This document shows, in pieces, positions 54,521 through 63,892 of a DNA stretch of 64,000 nucleotides; position 1 is the first letter of the stretch; each line of letters opens with the position of its first letter. This stretch comes from an uncultured Peptoniphilus sp. (lineage in GTDB: Bacteria; Bacillota; Clostridia; Tissierellales; Peptoniphilaceae). Below the pieces are notes generated by a model. It was not told the origin of the DNA, did not search any database, and worked only from the letters and a program-made list of their open reading frames with translations. The position numbers were made by a program, and so were the translations under genes. The stretch spans positions 1 to 64,000 of the forward strand of contig CABTZF010000001.1 in NCBI GenBank assembly GCA_902489255.1, read 5' to 3'.

Positions 54521-55320
54521 TGGCAAAAATTAGGGCTGATTTATTGTTAGTTAATAAAGGTTTGGCTCCTTCCAGAGAAAAAGCTAAAAGAATAATTATG
54601 GAGGCGAAAGCTTTTATTGGAACTAATAGAATTGAAAAGCCCGGAGAGCTCCTTGATGAAGATACTGATATAAAAATAAAATCAAATGCTATTGAATTTG
54701 TATCAAGAGGCGGCTATAAATTAAAAAAGGTGCTTGAAGACCATAACATAGATTTAACAGATAGAATATGTATAGATATCGGAGCTTCAACCGGCGGATT
54801 TACAGATTGTATGCTTAAACATGGGGCAAAAAAAGTTTATGCAATAGATGTGGGTTATAATCAGTTAGCTTATAAATTAAGAACGGATTCAAGGGTTATT
54901 GTTATGGAAAGATGTAATATAAGGCATCTTGACAAAGACAAAATTAAAGAAAAAGTTAGCTTTATTTCAATAGATGTTTCTTTTATTTCATTAGAACTTG
55001 TTTTACCTAAGGCTCTTGAGCTTGCCGATGAAAAATGTGAATTTGTTGCCCTAATAAAACCACAATTTGAAGCAGGAAAAGAAAAAGTTGGAAAAGGCGG
55101 TATTGTAAGAGACTGTAAAGTTCATCTTGAAGTTTTAAAAAAAATTTGCGACTGTGCGAAGACACTAAACTTAAATATTAAGGATATATGTTATTCACCG
55201 ATTACAGGAACAAAGGGAAATATTGAATTTTTAATTTACATGGATAATTATTCAAATCATTCAGATAGTTTTGATTTAAATCATATAGTAAAAGAAGCTC
55301 GGGATAATTTAAAGAAGTAA
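54520..55320 (+). CDS. tlyA: TlyA family rRNA (cytidine-2'-O)-methyltransferase
   Basis: The 266-residue protein combines an N-terminal S4 RNA-binding domain (RADLLLVNKGLAPSREKAKR) with an FtsJ-like methyltransferase domain: FVSRGGYKLKKVLE, CIDIGASTGGFTDCML (SAM site), VYAIDVGYNQLAYKLR, and ALIKPQFEAG. Mycobacterial TlyA modifies 16S and 23S rRNA; rRNA is the likely target. It directly precedes recN; nadK and argR, often between them, are missing. Confidence 0.93.
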   Translation: MAKIRADLLLVNKGLAPSREKAKRIIMEAKAFIGTNRIEKPGELLDEDTDIKIKSNAIEFVSRGGYKLKKVLEDHNIDLTDRICIDIGASTGGFTDCMLKHGAKKVYAIDVGYNQLAYKLRTDSRVIVMERCNIRHLDKDKIKEKVSFISIDVSFISLELVLPKALELADEKCEFVALIKPQFEAGKEKVGKGGIVRDCKVHLEVLKKICDCAKTLNLNIKDICYSPITGTKGNIEFLIYMDNYSNHSDSFDLNHIVKEARDNLKK

Positions 55321-55329
55321 TGGTGAAAT

Positions 55330-57009
55330 ATGCTATTAGAATTAAGAATTGAAAATTTTGCAATCATTGAAAATATGACTATTAATTTTGATAAGGGCTT
55401 AAACGTTATTACCGGAGAAACCGGTAGCGGTAAGTCCATTATTATTGATGCCCTGGGTATGGTCTTAGGCGGACGAGCAAGTAAAGATATAATAAAAACC
55501 GGTGAGGACTCATGTCATATTGAAGCTGTATTCGCAATATATGATGAAAACATTAAAAATTTGTTAATTGATATGGGCATAGGTGAGGATGATTATTTTG
55601 TTATTACTAAGGATATAAATATAAATGGTCCAAGTATTACACGAATAAATAATAGGGTCGTTACATCAGTCACTCTCACAAATATTGTAGCAAAAATTAT
55701 AGATATATTTGCTCAACACGAGTCAATGTCCTTAATGAATCAAGAAAGTCAAAAATATCTTTTAGATAGTTTTGGAAATAAGAAACATATAGAAAATTTA
55801 CTTACCTTAAAATCTTTAGTTAAAGAAATAAACACTCTGACCAAAGAATATGAAGAAAAGATAAGCTCATCAACCAATAAAGAAAGGGAGATTGACTTAT
55901 TAAATTATCAAATCACAGAAATTAATGATGCCAGACTTTCTTCTTATGATGAAGAGGAATTAGAAGAAGATTATTTGAAATTGAATAACATTACTAGTTC
56001 CATAGATTCCTTATCAAAAGCCTTAAATATATTAAAATCTAATTTTTCTGATTTTAATATAGAAGATGCCTTAGATAAATCTTTAGTTGAAATTAATAGG
56101 GTTTTAAAATTCAATAGTGATCTTAAAACTGATTATGAAGAACTTGAAGACATAAGATACAGAATAAAATACATAAATGGGAATATAGAAAGTTATATGA
56201 ACTCATTAGAGTTTGATGGTGAAAAATTACATAATTTAGAAGAGAGATTAAATTTAGTAAATAAGTTAAAAAGTAAATATGGTAAGACCATAGAGGAAAT
56301 AAATTCTTTTCTTGCAAAGAGTCAAGATAGGCTTGATTTTTTAGAAAATTCTGAAAATAAGATTGAAGAACTAAAGAATATAATAAAAGAGAAAAAAGAT
56401 AAAGCCATAGAAATGGCTAAGGAAATTAGTGAAGCCAGAAAATTATTAGCAGATGATTTGAAACATAAAATATCTAAAGAACTTCAAGAATTAAATATTA
56501 AAAATGCAAAATTTAAAATTGATATTAAAGAGAAAGAATTATCTTATGACGGCATTGATAATATTGAATTTATGATTTCAAGTAACTTAGGAGAAATTTA
56601 CAAGCCTATTTCAAAAATTGCTTCAGGCGGAGAAATGTCAAGGCTTATGCTTGCATTTAAAAGTATTATAGCTAATAAGGATAATATTGAAACTTTAATT
56701 TTTGATGAAATAGATACAGGAATTAGTGGAAAAACGGCACAGATTGTAGGTAATAAAATAAAGAAACTTTCTAAGGGTAGACAGATTATTGTTATTAGCC
56801 ACTTGCCACAGATAGTTTCGCTTGCAGATAGTCAGTTTTTAATAGAAAAAAAAGTTGATAATAATAAAACTCTATCAACAATAAAAAAATTGTCTATAGA
56901 GGAAAGAGTTCTGGAATTAGCTAGGCTTATTGGAGGCATTAATATAACGGATGCATCTATGAATGCAGCTAAAGAAATGTTAGGGGTGAAAGAAATTGAG
57001 TCAGATTGA
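55330..57009 (+). CDS. recN: DNA repair protein RecN
   Basis: This SMC-like ATPase acts early in double-strand break repair. The 559-residue protein has Walker A GETGSGKSIIIDALGMVLGG (about 31-50), a central coiled coil (about 155-395), and the C-terminal head with ASGGEMSRLMLAFK signature, LIFDEIDTGISG Walker B and ISHLPQIVSLAD. It starts 9 bp after tlyA. spoIVB and spo0A, which follow recN in spore-formers, are absent. Confidence 0.95.
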   Translation: MLLELRIENFAIIENMTINFDKGLNVITGETGSGKSIIIDALGMVLGGRASKDIIKTGEDSCHIEAVFAIYDENIKNLLIDMGIGEDDYFVITKDININGPSITRINNRVVTSVTLTNIVAKIIDIFAQHESMSLMNQESQKYLLDSFGNKKHIENLLTLKSLVKEINTLTKEYEEKISSSTNKEREIDLLNYQITEINDARLSSYDEEELEEDYLKLNNITSSIDSLSKALNILKSNFSDFNIEDALDKSLVEINRVLKFNSDLKTDYEELEDIRYRIKYINGNIESYMNSLEFDGEKLHNLEERLNLVNKLKSKYGKTIEEINSFLAKSQDRLDFLENSENKIEELKNIIKEKKDKAIEMAKEISEARKLLADDLKHKISKELQELNIKNAKFKIDIKEKELSYDGIDNIEFMISSNLGEIYKPISKIASGGEMSRLMLAFKSIIANKDNIETLIFDEIDTGISGKTAQIVGNKIKKLSKGRQIIVISHLPQIVSLADSQFLIEKKVDNNKTLSTIKKLSIEERVLELARLIGGINITDASMNAAKEMLGVKEIESD

Positions 57010-57538
57010 ACAGACCATGAGTTCTCAAAGTATTTATGAGGGAAGAATTCTTAATTTAAGAGTTGATACTGTTGAAATGGATGGAAAAAAATATACAAAA
57101 AGGGAAATAGTTGAACATGCTCCTGTTGTTTGTATTTTAGCACTTACTGAAGATAATAATATTTTAATGGTTAGGCAATTTAGAAAGGCAGTTGACAAAG
57201 AATTATTGGAATTGCCAGCAGGTTTTGTAGAAATTGATGAAGAGCCGGTGGAGGCTGCAAAAAGAGAATTAGAGGAAGAAACGGGCTATTATTCTCATAA
57301 GTGTGAATATATAAGTGAATTTTACACATCTCCGGGGTTTTGTAATGAAAAAGTATATCTTTTTTTTGCAGAGGATTTAGAAAAAAGAGAACAACATTTA
57401 GATGATTGCGAAAATTTAACATTTGAAAAAATACCTTTTGATGATGTTTTAAAACAAGTAAAAGTCGGAGATATTATTGATGCAAAAACAATATTGGGGA
57501 TTTTATTGTATAATAATTTAAGAGGACGATATGAATAA
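56996..57538 (+). CDS. NUDIX hydrolase, ADP-ribose pyrophosphatase type
   Basis: It hydrolyses ADP-ribose-like nucleoside diphosphates. The 180-residue protein has the complete NUDIX box in GFVEIDEEPVEAAKRELEEE-TGY (about 75-97) and the upstream VRQFRKAVDKELLELPAG of the ADP-ribose subfamily. The start codon is TTG with GGGGTG about 7 nt upstream, overlapping recN by 14 nt. It overlaps the purine nucleoside phosphorylase gene by 8 nt. Confidence 0.92.
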   Translation: MSQIEQTMSSQSIYEGRILNLRVDTVEMDGKKYTKREIVEHAPVVCILALTEDNNILMVRQFRKAVDKELLELPAGFVEIDEEPVEAAKRELEEETGYYSHKCEYISEFYTSPGFCNEKVYLFFAEDLEKREQHLDDCENLTFEKIPFDDVLKQVKVGDIIDAKTILGILLYNNLRGRYE

Positions 57539-58340
57539 AATTGAGGAAGCTGCTGTTGACTTTATAAAAAGAAAAATAAACGGTAATTATGAAATTGCTA
57601 TTATTTTGGGTTCAGGTCTTGGTAACTTTGCAGATATAATAGAAAATAAAAAAATATTGGAATATAAAGATATACCGGGTTTTTCTGCTTCTACTGTCAA
57701 AGGACATGATGGCAAATTAATTTTTGGAGAAATTAATAATAAAAAAATAGTAGCTATGAAAGGAAGGATTCATTATTATGAAGGATTGGGAATCGATCAA
57801 GTTGTCTTTCCTATAAAAATTTTAAGCCAACTAGGAATCAAAAATTTAATTGTAACCAATGCAGCAGGCGGTGTAAATAAATCATTTAAAGCTACAGATT
57901 TAATGTTAATTACAGATCATATAAATTTTGCAGGTATTAATCCTTTAGTTGGACCTAATGATGAAAATGGTCCAAGATTTCCTGATATGACATATGCTTA
58001 TGACAGAAAACTTCAGGAATTGGCAAAAAAAACCGCCAAAGATATTAATGTTGATCTTAAAGAAGGAATTTATATGTTTTTTACAGGTCCCAGTTACGAA
58101 ACTCCTGCCGAAGTAAGAATGGCAAAGATTTGTGGAGCTGATGCAGTAGGTATGAGTACGGTACCTGAAGTAATTGTAGCAAGACATAGAGGCATTAATG
58201 TATTAGGCATATCCTGTATAACTAATATGGCTGCAGGATTAATAAATAAGTCACTTGATCATGAAGAAGTAGTTAAATCTGCAAGTATAGTAGAAGAAAA
58301 ATTTCAAAAGCTTATTAGCGGTATTATTAAAAATATATAA
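57531..58340 (+). CDS. punA: Purine nucleoside phosphorylase (PNP class, trimeric type)
   Basis: It phosphorolyses purine nucleosides for base salvage. The 269-residue protein has ILGSGLGNFADII (phosphate binding), GRIHYYEG, VTNAAGGVN and VGMSTVPEVIVARH, matching the trimeric inosine/guanosine PNP family. Translation is coupled to the NUDIX gene upstream. The B. subtilis counterpart is called pupG/punA. Confidence 0.94.
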   Translation: MNKIEEAAVDFIKRKINGNYEIAIILGSGLGNFADIIENKKILEYKDIPGFSASTVKGHDGKLIFGEINNKKIVAMKGRIHYYEGLGIDQVVFPIKILSQLGIKNLIVTNAAGGVNKSFKATDLMLITDHINFAGINPLVGPNDENGPRFPDMTYAYDRKLQELAKKTAKDINVDLKEGIYMFFTGPSYETPAEVRMAKICGADAVGMSTVPEVIVARHRGINVLGISCITNMAAGLINKSLDHEEVVKSASIVEEKFQKLISGIIKNI

Positions 58341-58341
58341 G

Positions 58342-58974
58342 ATGAATAATATTGATTTAAATTATTTTATAATAAATTTATTAGCCCTATTAATAGTAAT
58401 TATTCCTCATGAGATTGCCCATGGATATGTTGCTTATCTTTGTGGCGATAAAACATCCAAAGATGATGGAAGGATTTCTCTAAATCCACTTAAACACATA
58501 GATCCAATTGGTTTAATTTTTATGATTTTGTTTAAATTTGGATGGGCAAAACCGGTGCCGATTAACCCTTCAAACTTCACTAAGAATAAAAAGTTTTCTA
58601 TTTTTGCTGTATCTATCGCAGGTGTTTTTGTAAATTTGTTAATGGGATTTATAGTAGGAATTTTTTTTGTATATTCGTATTATAAAAATTTATTTGTAAC
58701 GCCATTGGTTCAATCTGTTTTTTGGTACTCAATAATGCTTGGATTATTTAATTTAGTGCCCTTGCCTCCCTTAGACGGTTCTAAGATAGTGGTAAGTTTA
58801 TTACCGGATAAGTATCAACATTTTTTTTATAAGTATGAAAGATATTTTTACATAATACTTGTACTGTTACTTTTTTCCGGTAAAATAGCAGAATTTATTA
58901 GCCCGATTATAAGTATTATTATGGATAATATTCTAAAAATAGGAGTTAAGATATGGGGTATAATATTGTATTAG
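58342..58974 (+). CDS. Site-2 protease family (M50) membrane metalloprotease
   Basis: The 210-residue membrane protein has the zinc motif IPHEIAHGYVAYLCGD (HEXXH, about 22-37), GRISLNPLKHIDPIG, and the third-ligand helix LVPLPPLDGSKI (NxxPxxxLDG). This compact YwhC/RIP-like branch lacks PDZ domains. It is widely found just upstream of scpA in clostridia. Substrates are unknown. It overlaps scpA by 22 nt. Confidence 0.92.
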   Translation: MNNIDLNYFIINLLALLIVIIPHEIAHGYVAYLCGDKTSKDDGRISLNPLKHIDPIGLIFMILFKFGWAKPVPINPSNFTKNKKFSIFAVSIAGVFVNLLMGFIVGIFFVYSYYKNLFVTPLVQSVFWYSIMLGLFNLVPLPPLDGSKIVVSLLPDKYQHFFYKYERYFYIILVLLLFSGKIAEFISPIISIIMDNILKIGVKIWGIILY

Positions 58975-59672
58975 AAAGATATCAAGGTCCATTGGATTTG
59001 TTATTGGATTTAATTAAAAAAAATGAAATTGATATATATGATATACCTATATTTAAAATCACCGAACAATTTTTAGATTATATGGATAAGGCAAGTAAAA
59101 TAAATTTAGAGTTAACAAGTGATTTCATACTTATGGCATCCACACTTTTAGAAATTAAGTCTAAAATGCTTTTGCCAAAAACTAAATTGACAGAAGATGA
59201 TGAGGAACCGGAAGATGCTAGAGAAGAATTGGTAAAAAAACTTTTGGAATATGAAAAGTATAAAGAAATTACAAATGTATTAAAGCTTAATGAAGAATAT
59301 GAAACAAAGGCCTTATATAGGCTCAAAAGTGATTTTTTTGAATTTTCACAATATGAACTTTTAAAAGATTCAAATATTGACGATTTATCAAAATCTTTTT
59401 TAAATATTTTAAAAAGAAATGCAAATAAACAAGTAAAAAGTATTTATAGAGAATCATTTTCTATTGAAGCGGCTACAGATATTTTAATAAATATATTAAA
59501 CAAAGAAAATAAATTTTATTTTACTAAATTAATTAATGAATACCCTTCAAGGGAAGAATTAATTAGTTTTTTCTTGGCTATGCTGGAGCTAATAAAAATT
59601 AATTTTATAAATGCGAAACAAAAAAATAATTTTTCAGATATATTAATCAGGGTAAGGAATGTTAATGACTAA
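58953..59672 (+). CDS. scpA: Segregation and condensation protein A
   Basis: This kleisin subunit of the Smc-ScpAB condensin compacts and segregates chromosomes. The 239-residue protein has the N-terminal FQGPLDLLLDLI-type block (here YQGPLDLLLDLIKKNEIDIYD), LIMASTLLEIKSKMLLP, and a C-terminal winged-helix region (ELISFFLAMLELIKI). It overlaps scpB by 14 nt. smc itself is not in the window. Confidence 0.95.
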   Translation: MGYNIVLERYQGPLDLLLDLIKKNEIDIYDIPIFKITEQFLDYMDKASKINLELTSDFILMASTLLEIKSKMLLPKTKLTEDDEEPEDAREELVKKLLEYEKYKEITNVLKLNEEYETKALYRLKSDFFEFSQYELLKDSNIDDLSKSFLNILKRNANKQVKSIYRESFSIEAATDILINILNKENKFYFTKLINEYPSREELISFFLAMLELIKINFINAKQKNNFSDILIRVRNVND

Positions 59673-60174
59673 AGATAAAATAAAATCAGTTATTGAATCA
59701 TTGCTTTTTTTATGGGGAGATTCAATTTCAATTAAAGATATTGAAAAATGCTTAAATGTAAAAAAAGATGAATTAAAAATAATATTAGAAGAAATGAAAC
59801 TTGAATATGAGAATGAGTCAAGAGGCTTGCGTTTACTTGAAATAAATGATTCATATCAAATTTCGACAAAGCCTGAGAATTATGAATATATTAAAGACTT
59901 TGTAAAAGAAGGCAATGAAAAGAATCTTACAAAGCCATCACTTGAAACCTTGTCGATAATTGCTTACAAGCAACCTGTAACAAAAATAGAAATTGAAGAG
60001 ATAAGAGGAGTAAATTGCGATTCTACTATTAAAGGATTATTAGACAGTTCTTTAATAGAAGTGGCCGGGACCTTAGATAAGATAGGTCACCCGAATTTAT
60101 ATGTAACTACAGATTTTTTTCTGAAAAAATTTGGAATTAAAAACCTGGACGAGCTTCCAAGACTAAAAGATTAA
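59659..60174 (+). CDS. scpB: Segregation and condensation protein B
   Basis: The 171-residue protein has two winged-helix domains. Signatures are KSVIESLLFLWGDSISIKDI, SLETLSIIAYKQPVTKIEIEEIRG and the closing YVTTDFFLKKFGIKNLDELP. It dimerises and binds ScpA. The start overlaps scpA. Its stop is 11 bp before rluB, which has an AAGGTGA site. Confidence 0.95.
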   Translation: MLMTKDKIKSVIESLLFLWGDSISIKDIEKCLNVKKDELKIILEEMKLEYENESRGLRLLEINDSYQISTKPENYEYIKDFVKEGNEKNLTKPSLETLSIIAYKQPVTKIEIEEIRGVNCDSTIKGLLDSSLIEVAGTLDKIGHPNLYVTTDFFLKKFGIKNLDELPRLKD

Positions 60175-60185
60175 AGGTGATATAA

Positions 60186-60893
60186 ATGAGGCTTCAAAAA
60201 TATATGGCCCATGCAGGGGCCGCATCAAGAAGAAAATCTGAAGAATATATAAAGGACGGTAGGGTAAAGGTAAATGAAAAGATTATTACTGATATGGGAG
60301 TAGAAATTGATCCGGATAAGGATAGAATTTATCTTGATGGAAAAAAATTAACTTTAGAAAAGAAAAAAATTTACTTAATTTTAAATAAACCTGTAGGAGT
60401 TGTAACTACAAATAGCGATGAAAAGGGAAGATTAAATGTTGTTGATTTAATTGATGTTGATAAAAGAATATACCCTGTCGGCAGATTGGATATTGACACC
60501 ACAGGCTTAGTATTATTAACTAATGATGGAGAACTTGCCAATATATTAATGCACCCAAAAAATAAAATTACTAAAACTTATATCGCTACAGTTGAAGGCA
60601 CCCCAAATTCCAAAGAGTTAAATCTTTTAAGGAATGGCTTAAATATAAGAGATTTAAAAACTTCTAAGGCACAAGTTAAGATATTAAAAAATTTTCAAAA
60701 TGATTCAATAATAAAAATAAGCATCCATGAGGGGAAAAATCATCAAATTAAAAGAATGTTTGCATACATTGGCCATAGGGTTAAAAAATTAAAAAGAATT
60801 TCAATAGGAAATATTAAACTTGACGGGCTTGAAATTGGTAATTATAGATACTTAAATGATGAAGAAATAAACTATTTAGAAGGACTAAAATGA
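60186..60893 (+). CDS. rluB: 23S rRNA pseudouridine synthase RluB-type
   Basis: The 235-residue protein has an N-terminal S4 domain (MRLQKYMAHAGAASRRKSEEYI) and a catalytic domain with the Asp in YPVGRLDIDTTGLVLLTNDG, then KTYIATVEG and GKNHQIKRMFA. It modifies 23S rRNA near position 2605 by family analogy; RluB versus RsuA is decided by length and context with scpAB. It overlaps the next gene by 4 nt. Confidence 0.92.
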   Translation: MRLQKYMAHAGAASRRKSEEYIKDGRVKVNEKIITDMGVEIDPDKDRIYLDGKKLTLEKKKIYLILNKPVGVVTTNSDEKGRLNVVDLIDVDKRIYPVGRLDIDTTGLVLLTNDGELANILMHPKNKITKTYIATVEGTPNSKELNLLRNGLNIRDLKTSKAQVKILKNFQNDSIIKISIHEGKNHQIKRMFAYIGHRVKKLKRISIGNIKLDGLEIGNYRYLNDEEINYLEGLK

Positions 60894-61438
60894 TTGCAAA
60901 AGAGAAATATAATGAAATAGTAGATGAAATTTTAAAAAATGAATTTAAGGGAAAAACTGCCATAGATGCAACTATGGGTATGGGTTATGATACAGAAAAA
61001 CTATTAAAAACTGTTGGAGAAAATGGTAAAGTCTATGCCTTTGAGATTCAAAATCAGGCAGTAGCATATTGCAAAAATAAATTTAGCACAACTAATAATT
61101 TAGAAATTTTGGAAGTTAGTAATGAATATATTGACGTTATTGACAATTTTGATTTAGTAATTTATAATCTCGGTTATTTGCCGGGCTCTGATAAAAAAAT
61201 TACCACCACAGCTATGACCACAGTTATTTCTCTTTCCAAAGCAACAAACCTTATGAATGTAGGAGGGGTAATAATTGTTGTGTCTTATTTAGGACATAAA
61301 AATTCAGAAGCAGAAAGAGAAGCGGTTGAAAAATTTTTAAAATCTCTTGACCAAAAGCAATTCATTGTAGAAAAAAGAGAATTTTTCAATCAAATAAATA
61401 ATCCTCCCATAGTTTATATAGTGGAGAAGAAAAATTGA
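60890..61438 (+). CDS. mnmM: Class I SAM methyltransferase, YtqB/MnmM type
   Basis: The 182-residue protein has TAIDATMGMGYDTEKLL (the unusual SAM motif of the rRNA_methylase/YtqB family), VYAFEIQNQAVA, YNLGYLPGSDKKITT and VVSYLGHKNSEAE-EAVE. B. subtilis YtqB is described as MnmM, which methylates the wobble uridine nm5(s2)U of tRNAs. The name is by family resemblance. Overlaps with both neighbours indicate one operon. Confidence 0.82.
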   Translation: MIAKEKYNEIVDEILKNEFKGKTAIDATMGMGYDTEKLLKTVGENGKVYAFEIQNQAVAYCKNKFSTTNNLEILEVSNEYIDVIDNFDLVIYNLGYLPGSDKKITTTAMTTVISLSKATNLMNVGGVIIVVSYLGHKNSEAEREAVEKFLKSLDQKQFIVEKREFFNQINNPPIVYIVEKKN

Positions 61439-62628
61439 AAATAGGCGTAATAGGTGGTGGCCCTTCTGGCATGATGGCTGCATTTGCGGCTGCTGAAAAA
61501 AATCAAGTAGTTTTATATGAAAAGAATGAAAAACTTGGAAAAAAACTTTTTCTAACCGGCAAGGGAAGATGTAATTTAACAAATTATACAGAAGTCAAGG
61601 ATTTTTTTAAGAATATAGTGAGAAATAAAAAATTTGCTTATTCTTCTATTTTTACTCTTGATCCTTTTATGACTATTTCTCTTTTTGAATCTTTTGGGAT
61701 TACTTTAAAGATAGAAAGGGGAAATAGGGTCTTTCCAAAGTCTGATAAGTCTTCAGATGTAATAAAAGCATATGAAAAAATGTTGGAATCAAGAAAGGTT
61801 AAAATTCTTTTGAATAATGAAGTTAAAAGCTTGGAAAAGAAGGATAAATTTATTATAAATAATAAAGATAAGTTTGATAAAATTATTATAGCAACAGGAG
61901 GAGTTTCATATAAATCAACGGGATCTACCGGGGATGGATATGAATTTGCCAAATCCTTTAATATAAATTTGGTTGAAAGAAAACAAGCCTTATGTGGAGC
62001 CTTAACAAATGAACCTCTTGACTTAAGTGGACTCAGTTTAAAAAATGTTTCAGTAAGAGCTGAAGATTCAGGCAAAATAATTTGTGAAGAATTTGGAGAA
62101 ATGTTATTCACCCATTCTGGAGTTTCAGGTCCTATAATATTAACCTTATCCAGCAAAATAAACAGATTAAAGAATATCAAGCTATTCCTTGATTTAAAGC
62201 CGGCTATGAATTATTTAACTTTAGATAGAAGAATATTAAGAGATTTTGAAAAGTATTCAAATAAGGAAATTAAAAATGCCTTGATTGATCTTTTACCAAA
62301 GGATTTAATAACATATGTGCTTTTAAGAGCAAAAATTCCAGATAATAAGAAAGTCAATCAAATAACAAAAGAAGATCGTCAGTCCCTTATCAAAATAATA
62401 AAAAATTTTGATTTAGATTTTAAAGAACTTGAGGACATTGATAGGTCAATTATTACCAGTGGGGGAATTGATACTAGAGAGGTTAATCCTCATACAATGG
62501 AAGCTAATAAAGTTAATGGACTTTATTTTGTTGGGGAAGTTTTAGATATGGATGCTTTAACTGGTGGTTTTAATATCCAATTAGCTAATTCTACAGGATA
62601 TTTATGTGGTATAAATATTAATGACTAA
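61435..62628 (+). CDS. HI0933/YtfN-type NAD(P)/FAD-dependent oxidoreductase
   Basis: The 397-residue flavoprotein has the N-terminal dinucleotide fold GVIGGGPSGMMAAFAAAE, LGKKLFLTGKGRCNLTN, KIIIATGGVSYKSTGSTGDGYE, GEMLFTHSGVSGP and the C-terminal ATGG-like TSGGIDTREVNPHTME, ending GEVLDMDALTGGFNIQLA. The family has been called aminoacetone oxidase, but its true substrate is unclear. The start is TTG, overlapping mnmM by 4 nt. It precedes cmk, as in other clostridia. Confidence 0.9.
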   Translation: MKIGVIGGGPSGMMAAFAAAEKNQVVLYEKNEKLGKKLFLTGKGRCNLTNYTEVKDFFKNIVRNKKFAYSSIFTLDPFMTISLFESFGITLKIERGNRVFPKSDKSSDVIKAYEKMLESRKVKILLNNEVKSLEKKDKFIINNKDKFDKIIIATGGVSYKSTGSTGDGYEFAKSFNINLVERKQALCGALTNEPLDLSGLSLKNVSVRAEDSGKIICEEFGEMLFTHSGVSGPIILTLSSKINRLKNIKLFLDLKPAMNYLTLDRRILRDFEKYSNKEIKNALIDLLPKDLITYVLLRAKIPDNKKVNQITKEDRQSLIKIIKNFDLDFKELEDIDRSIITSGGIDTREVNPHTMEANKVNGLYFVGEVLDMDALTGGFNIQLANSTGYLCGININD

Positions 62629-62677
62629 TAAATAATATTATTTTATACTTTGAAAAAATATATTTTTGGGGGTACAA

Positions 62678-63301
62678 ATGCAAATTGCTATAGATGGGCC
62701 GGCAGGGAGCGGAAAATCAACAATAGCTAAAAGGCTTGCGGAAAGATTAAATATTGAATACATTGACACGGGTGCTATGTATAGAGCAATAACATTAAAA
62801 TTAAAGAATGTGGAAAAGGAAGACTATAAAAAAGTTTTAGACAAAACTAATATTGACTTTAAAAACAATAAAATATTTTTAGATGGTGTGGATGTAAGTA
62901 ATTTTATTAGAGATCCTGAAATTTCAAAACTAACTTCTGATATATCAAAATTGCCGGAAGTAAGAGAAAAGCTTGTTATAATTCAAAGGAATATTGCTAA
63001 AAATAAATCAGTTGTGATGGAGGGTAGAGATATTTCTACTGTTGTTCTTCCGGAAGCTGATTATAAATTTTATCTAAGTGCTGGCGAAGAAATTAGGGCA
63101 AAGAGAAGAACCTTACAACTATTAGAAAGAGGATTACCGGCAGATTATGAAAAAATACTAAAAGAGATTAAGGATAGGGATAAAAATGACATTAATAGAA
63201 AAAATTCTCCTCTAAAAGTTGCTGAAAACGCAGTTATAATAGATTCTTCTAAACTAAATATTGATGATACAGTCAGCTTAATGCTTTCATATATAAGGTG
63301 A
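62678..63301 (+). CDS. cmk: Cytidylate kinase
   Basis: It phosphorylates CMP and dCMP. The 207-residue protein has the P-loop IDGPAGSGKSTIAKRLA (residues 4-20), YIDTGAMYRAITLK, VVMEGRDISTVVLP and KRRTLQLLERG. A TTG at 62666 is in frame but lies in the GGGGG ribosome binding site, so ATG 62678 was chosen. It is followed after 3 bp by plsC. Confidence 0.95.
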   Translation: MQIAIDGPAGSGKSTIAKRLAERLNIEYIDTGAMYRAITLKLKNVEKEDYKKVLDKTNIDFKNNKIFLDGVDVSNFIRDPEISKLTSDISKLPEVREKLVIIQRNIAKNKSVVMEGRDISTVVLPEADYKFYLSAGEEIRAKRRTLQLLERGLPADYEKILKEIKDRDKNDINRKNSPLKVAENAVIIDSSKLNIDDTVSLMLSYIR

Positions 63302-63304
63302 ATT

Positions 63305-63892
63305 ATGTATAAGTTATTGCGAACAATTTTTCATATTTTTTTTAAATTAATTTATAGGGCTGAGGTTATTGGCAGAGAAAACATACCGGAAACCAATAAG
63401 CTTATCATTATTGCTAATCATAAAAGCAATTTTGATCCGATTTTTATATCAGCTTTTTTTAATAGACAAATATACTGGATGGCTAAAGAAGAATTATTTA
63501 AAAATAAACTTTTTGGTAACTTTATTTCAGCTTTGGGAGCTTTCCCAATTAATAGATTCGGTGTTGATATAAAAGCTATTAAAACAAGCTTGAGTCATAT
63601 AAAAAATGGAGAGGTTTTGGGAATTTTTCCTGAAGGAACAAGGGTAAATGAGAAAAATTATTCAATAGTGAAAGCCGGAACATCAATTATAGCTCATAAA
63701 TCAAAAGCATTAGTTCTGCCGGTTTATATAGATGGTAATTATAAACTATTTTATAAAATGAGACTTATATATAAAAAGCCAATAGATTTATCAAACTTTA
63801 GTAAACTTACAAATGAAGAATACGAGATTATCTCAAGGAATATGATGAGAAGAATATATGGAGATGAAGAAGTTGAAAGTTTACCTGGCTGA
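63305..63892 (+). CDS. plsC: 1-acyl-sn-glycerol-3-phosphate acyltransferase
   Basis: It makes phosphatidic acid from lysophosphatidic acid. The 195-residue protein has an N-terminal hydrophobic helix, the catalytic NHKSNFDPIFI (HX4D, about 39-48), FGNFISALGAFPINR and the glycerophosphate-binding GIFPEGTR. The end overlaps ispH. The cmk-plsC-ispH order is standard in clostridia. Confidence 0.94.
   Translation: MYKLLRTIFHIFFKLIYRAEVIGRENIPETNKLIIIANHKSNFDPIFISAFFNRQIYWMAKEELFKNKLFGNFISALGAFPINRFGVDIKAIKTSLSHIKNGEVLGIFPEGTRVNEKNYSIVKAGTSIIAHKSKALVLPVYIDGNYKLFYKMRLIYKKPIDLSNFSKLTNEEYEIISRNMMRRIYGDEEVESLPG

Noticed and set aside
61638..62180. Minus-strand open frame of 180 codons
   Set aside because: It lies wholly inside the HI0933-type flavoprotein gene, has no ribosome binding site and no recognisable protein pattern.
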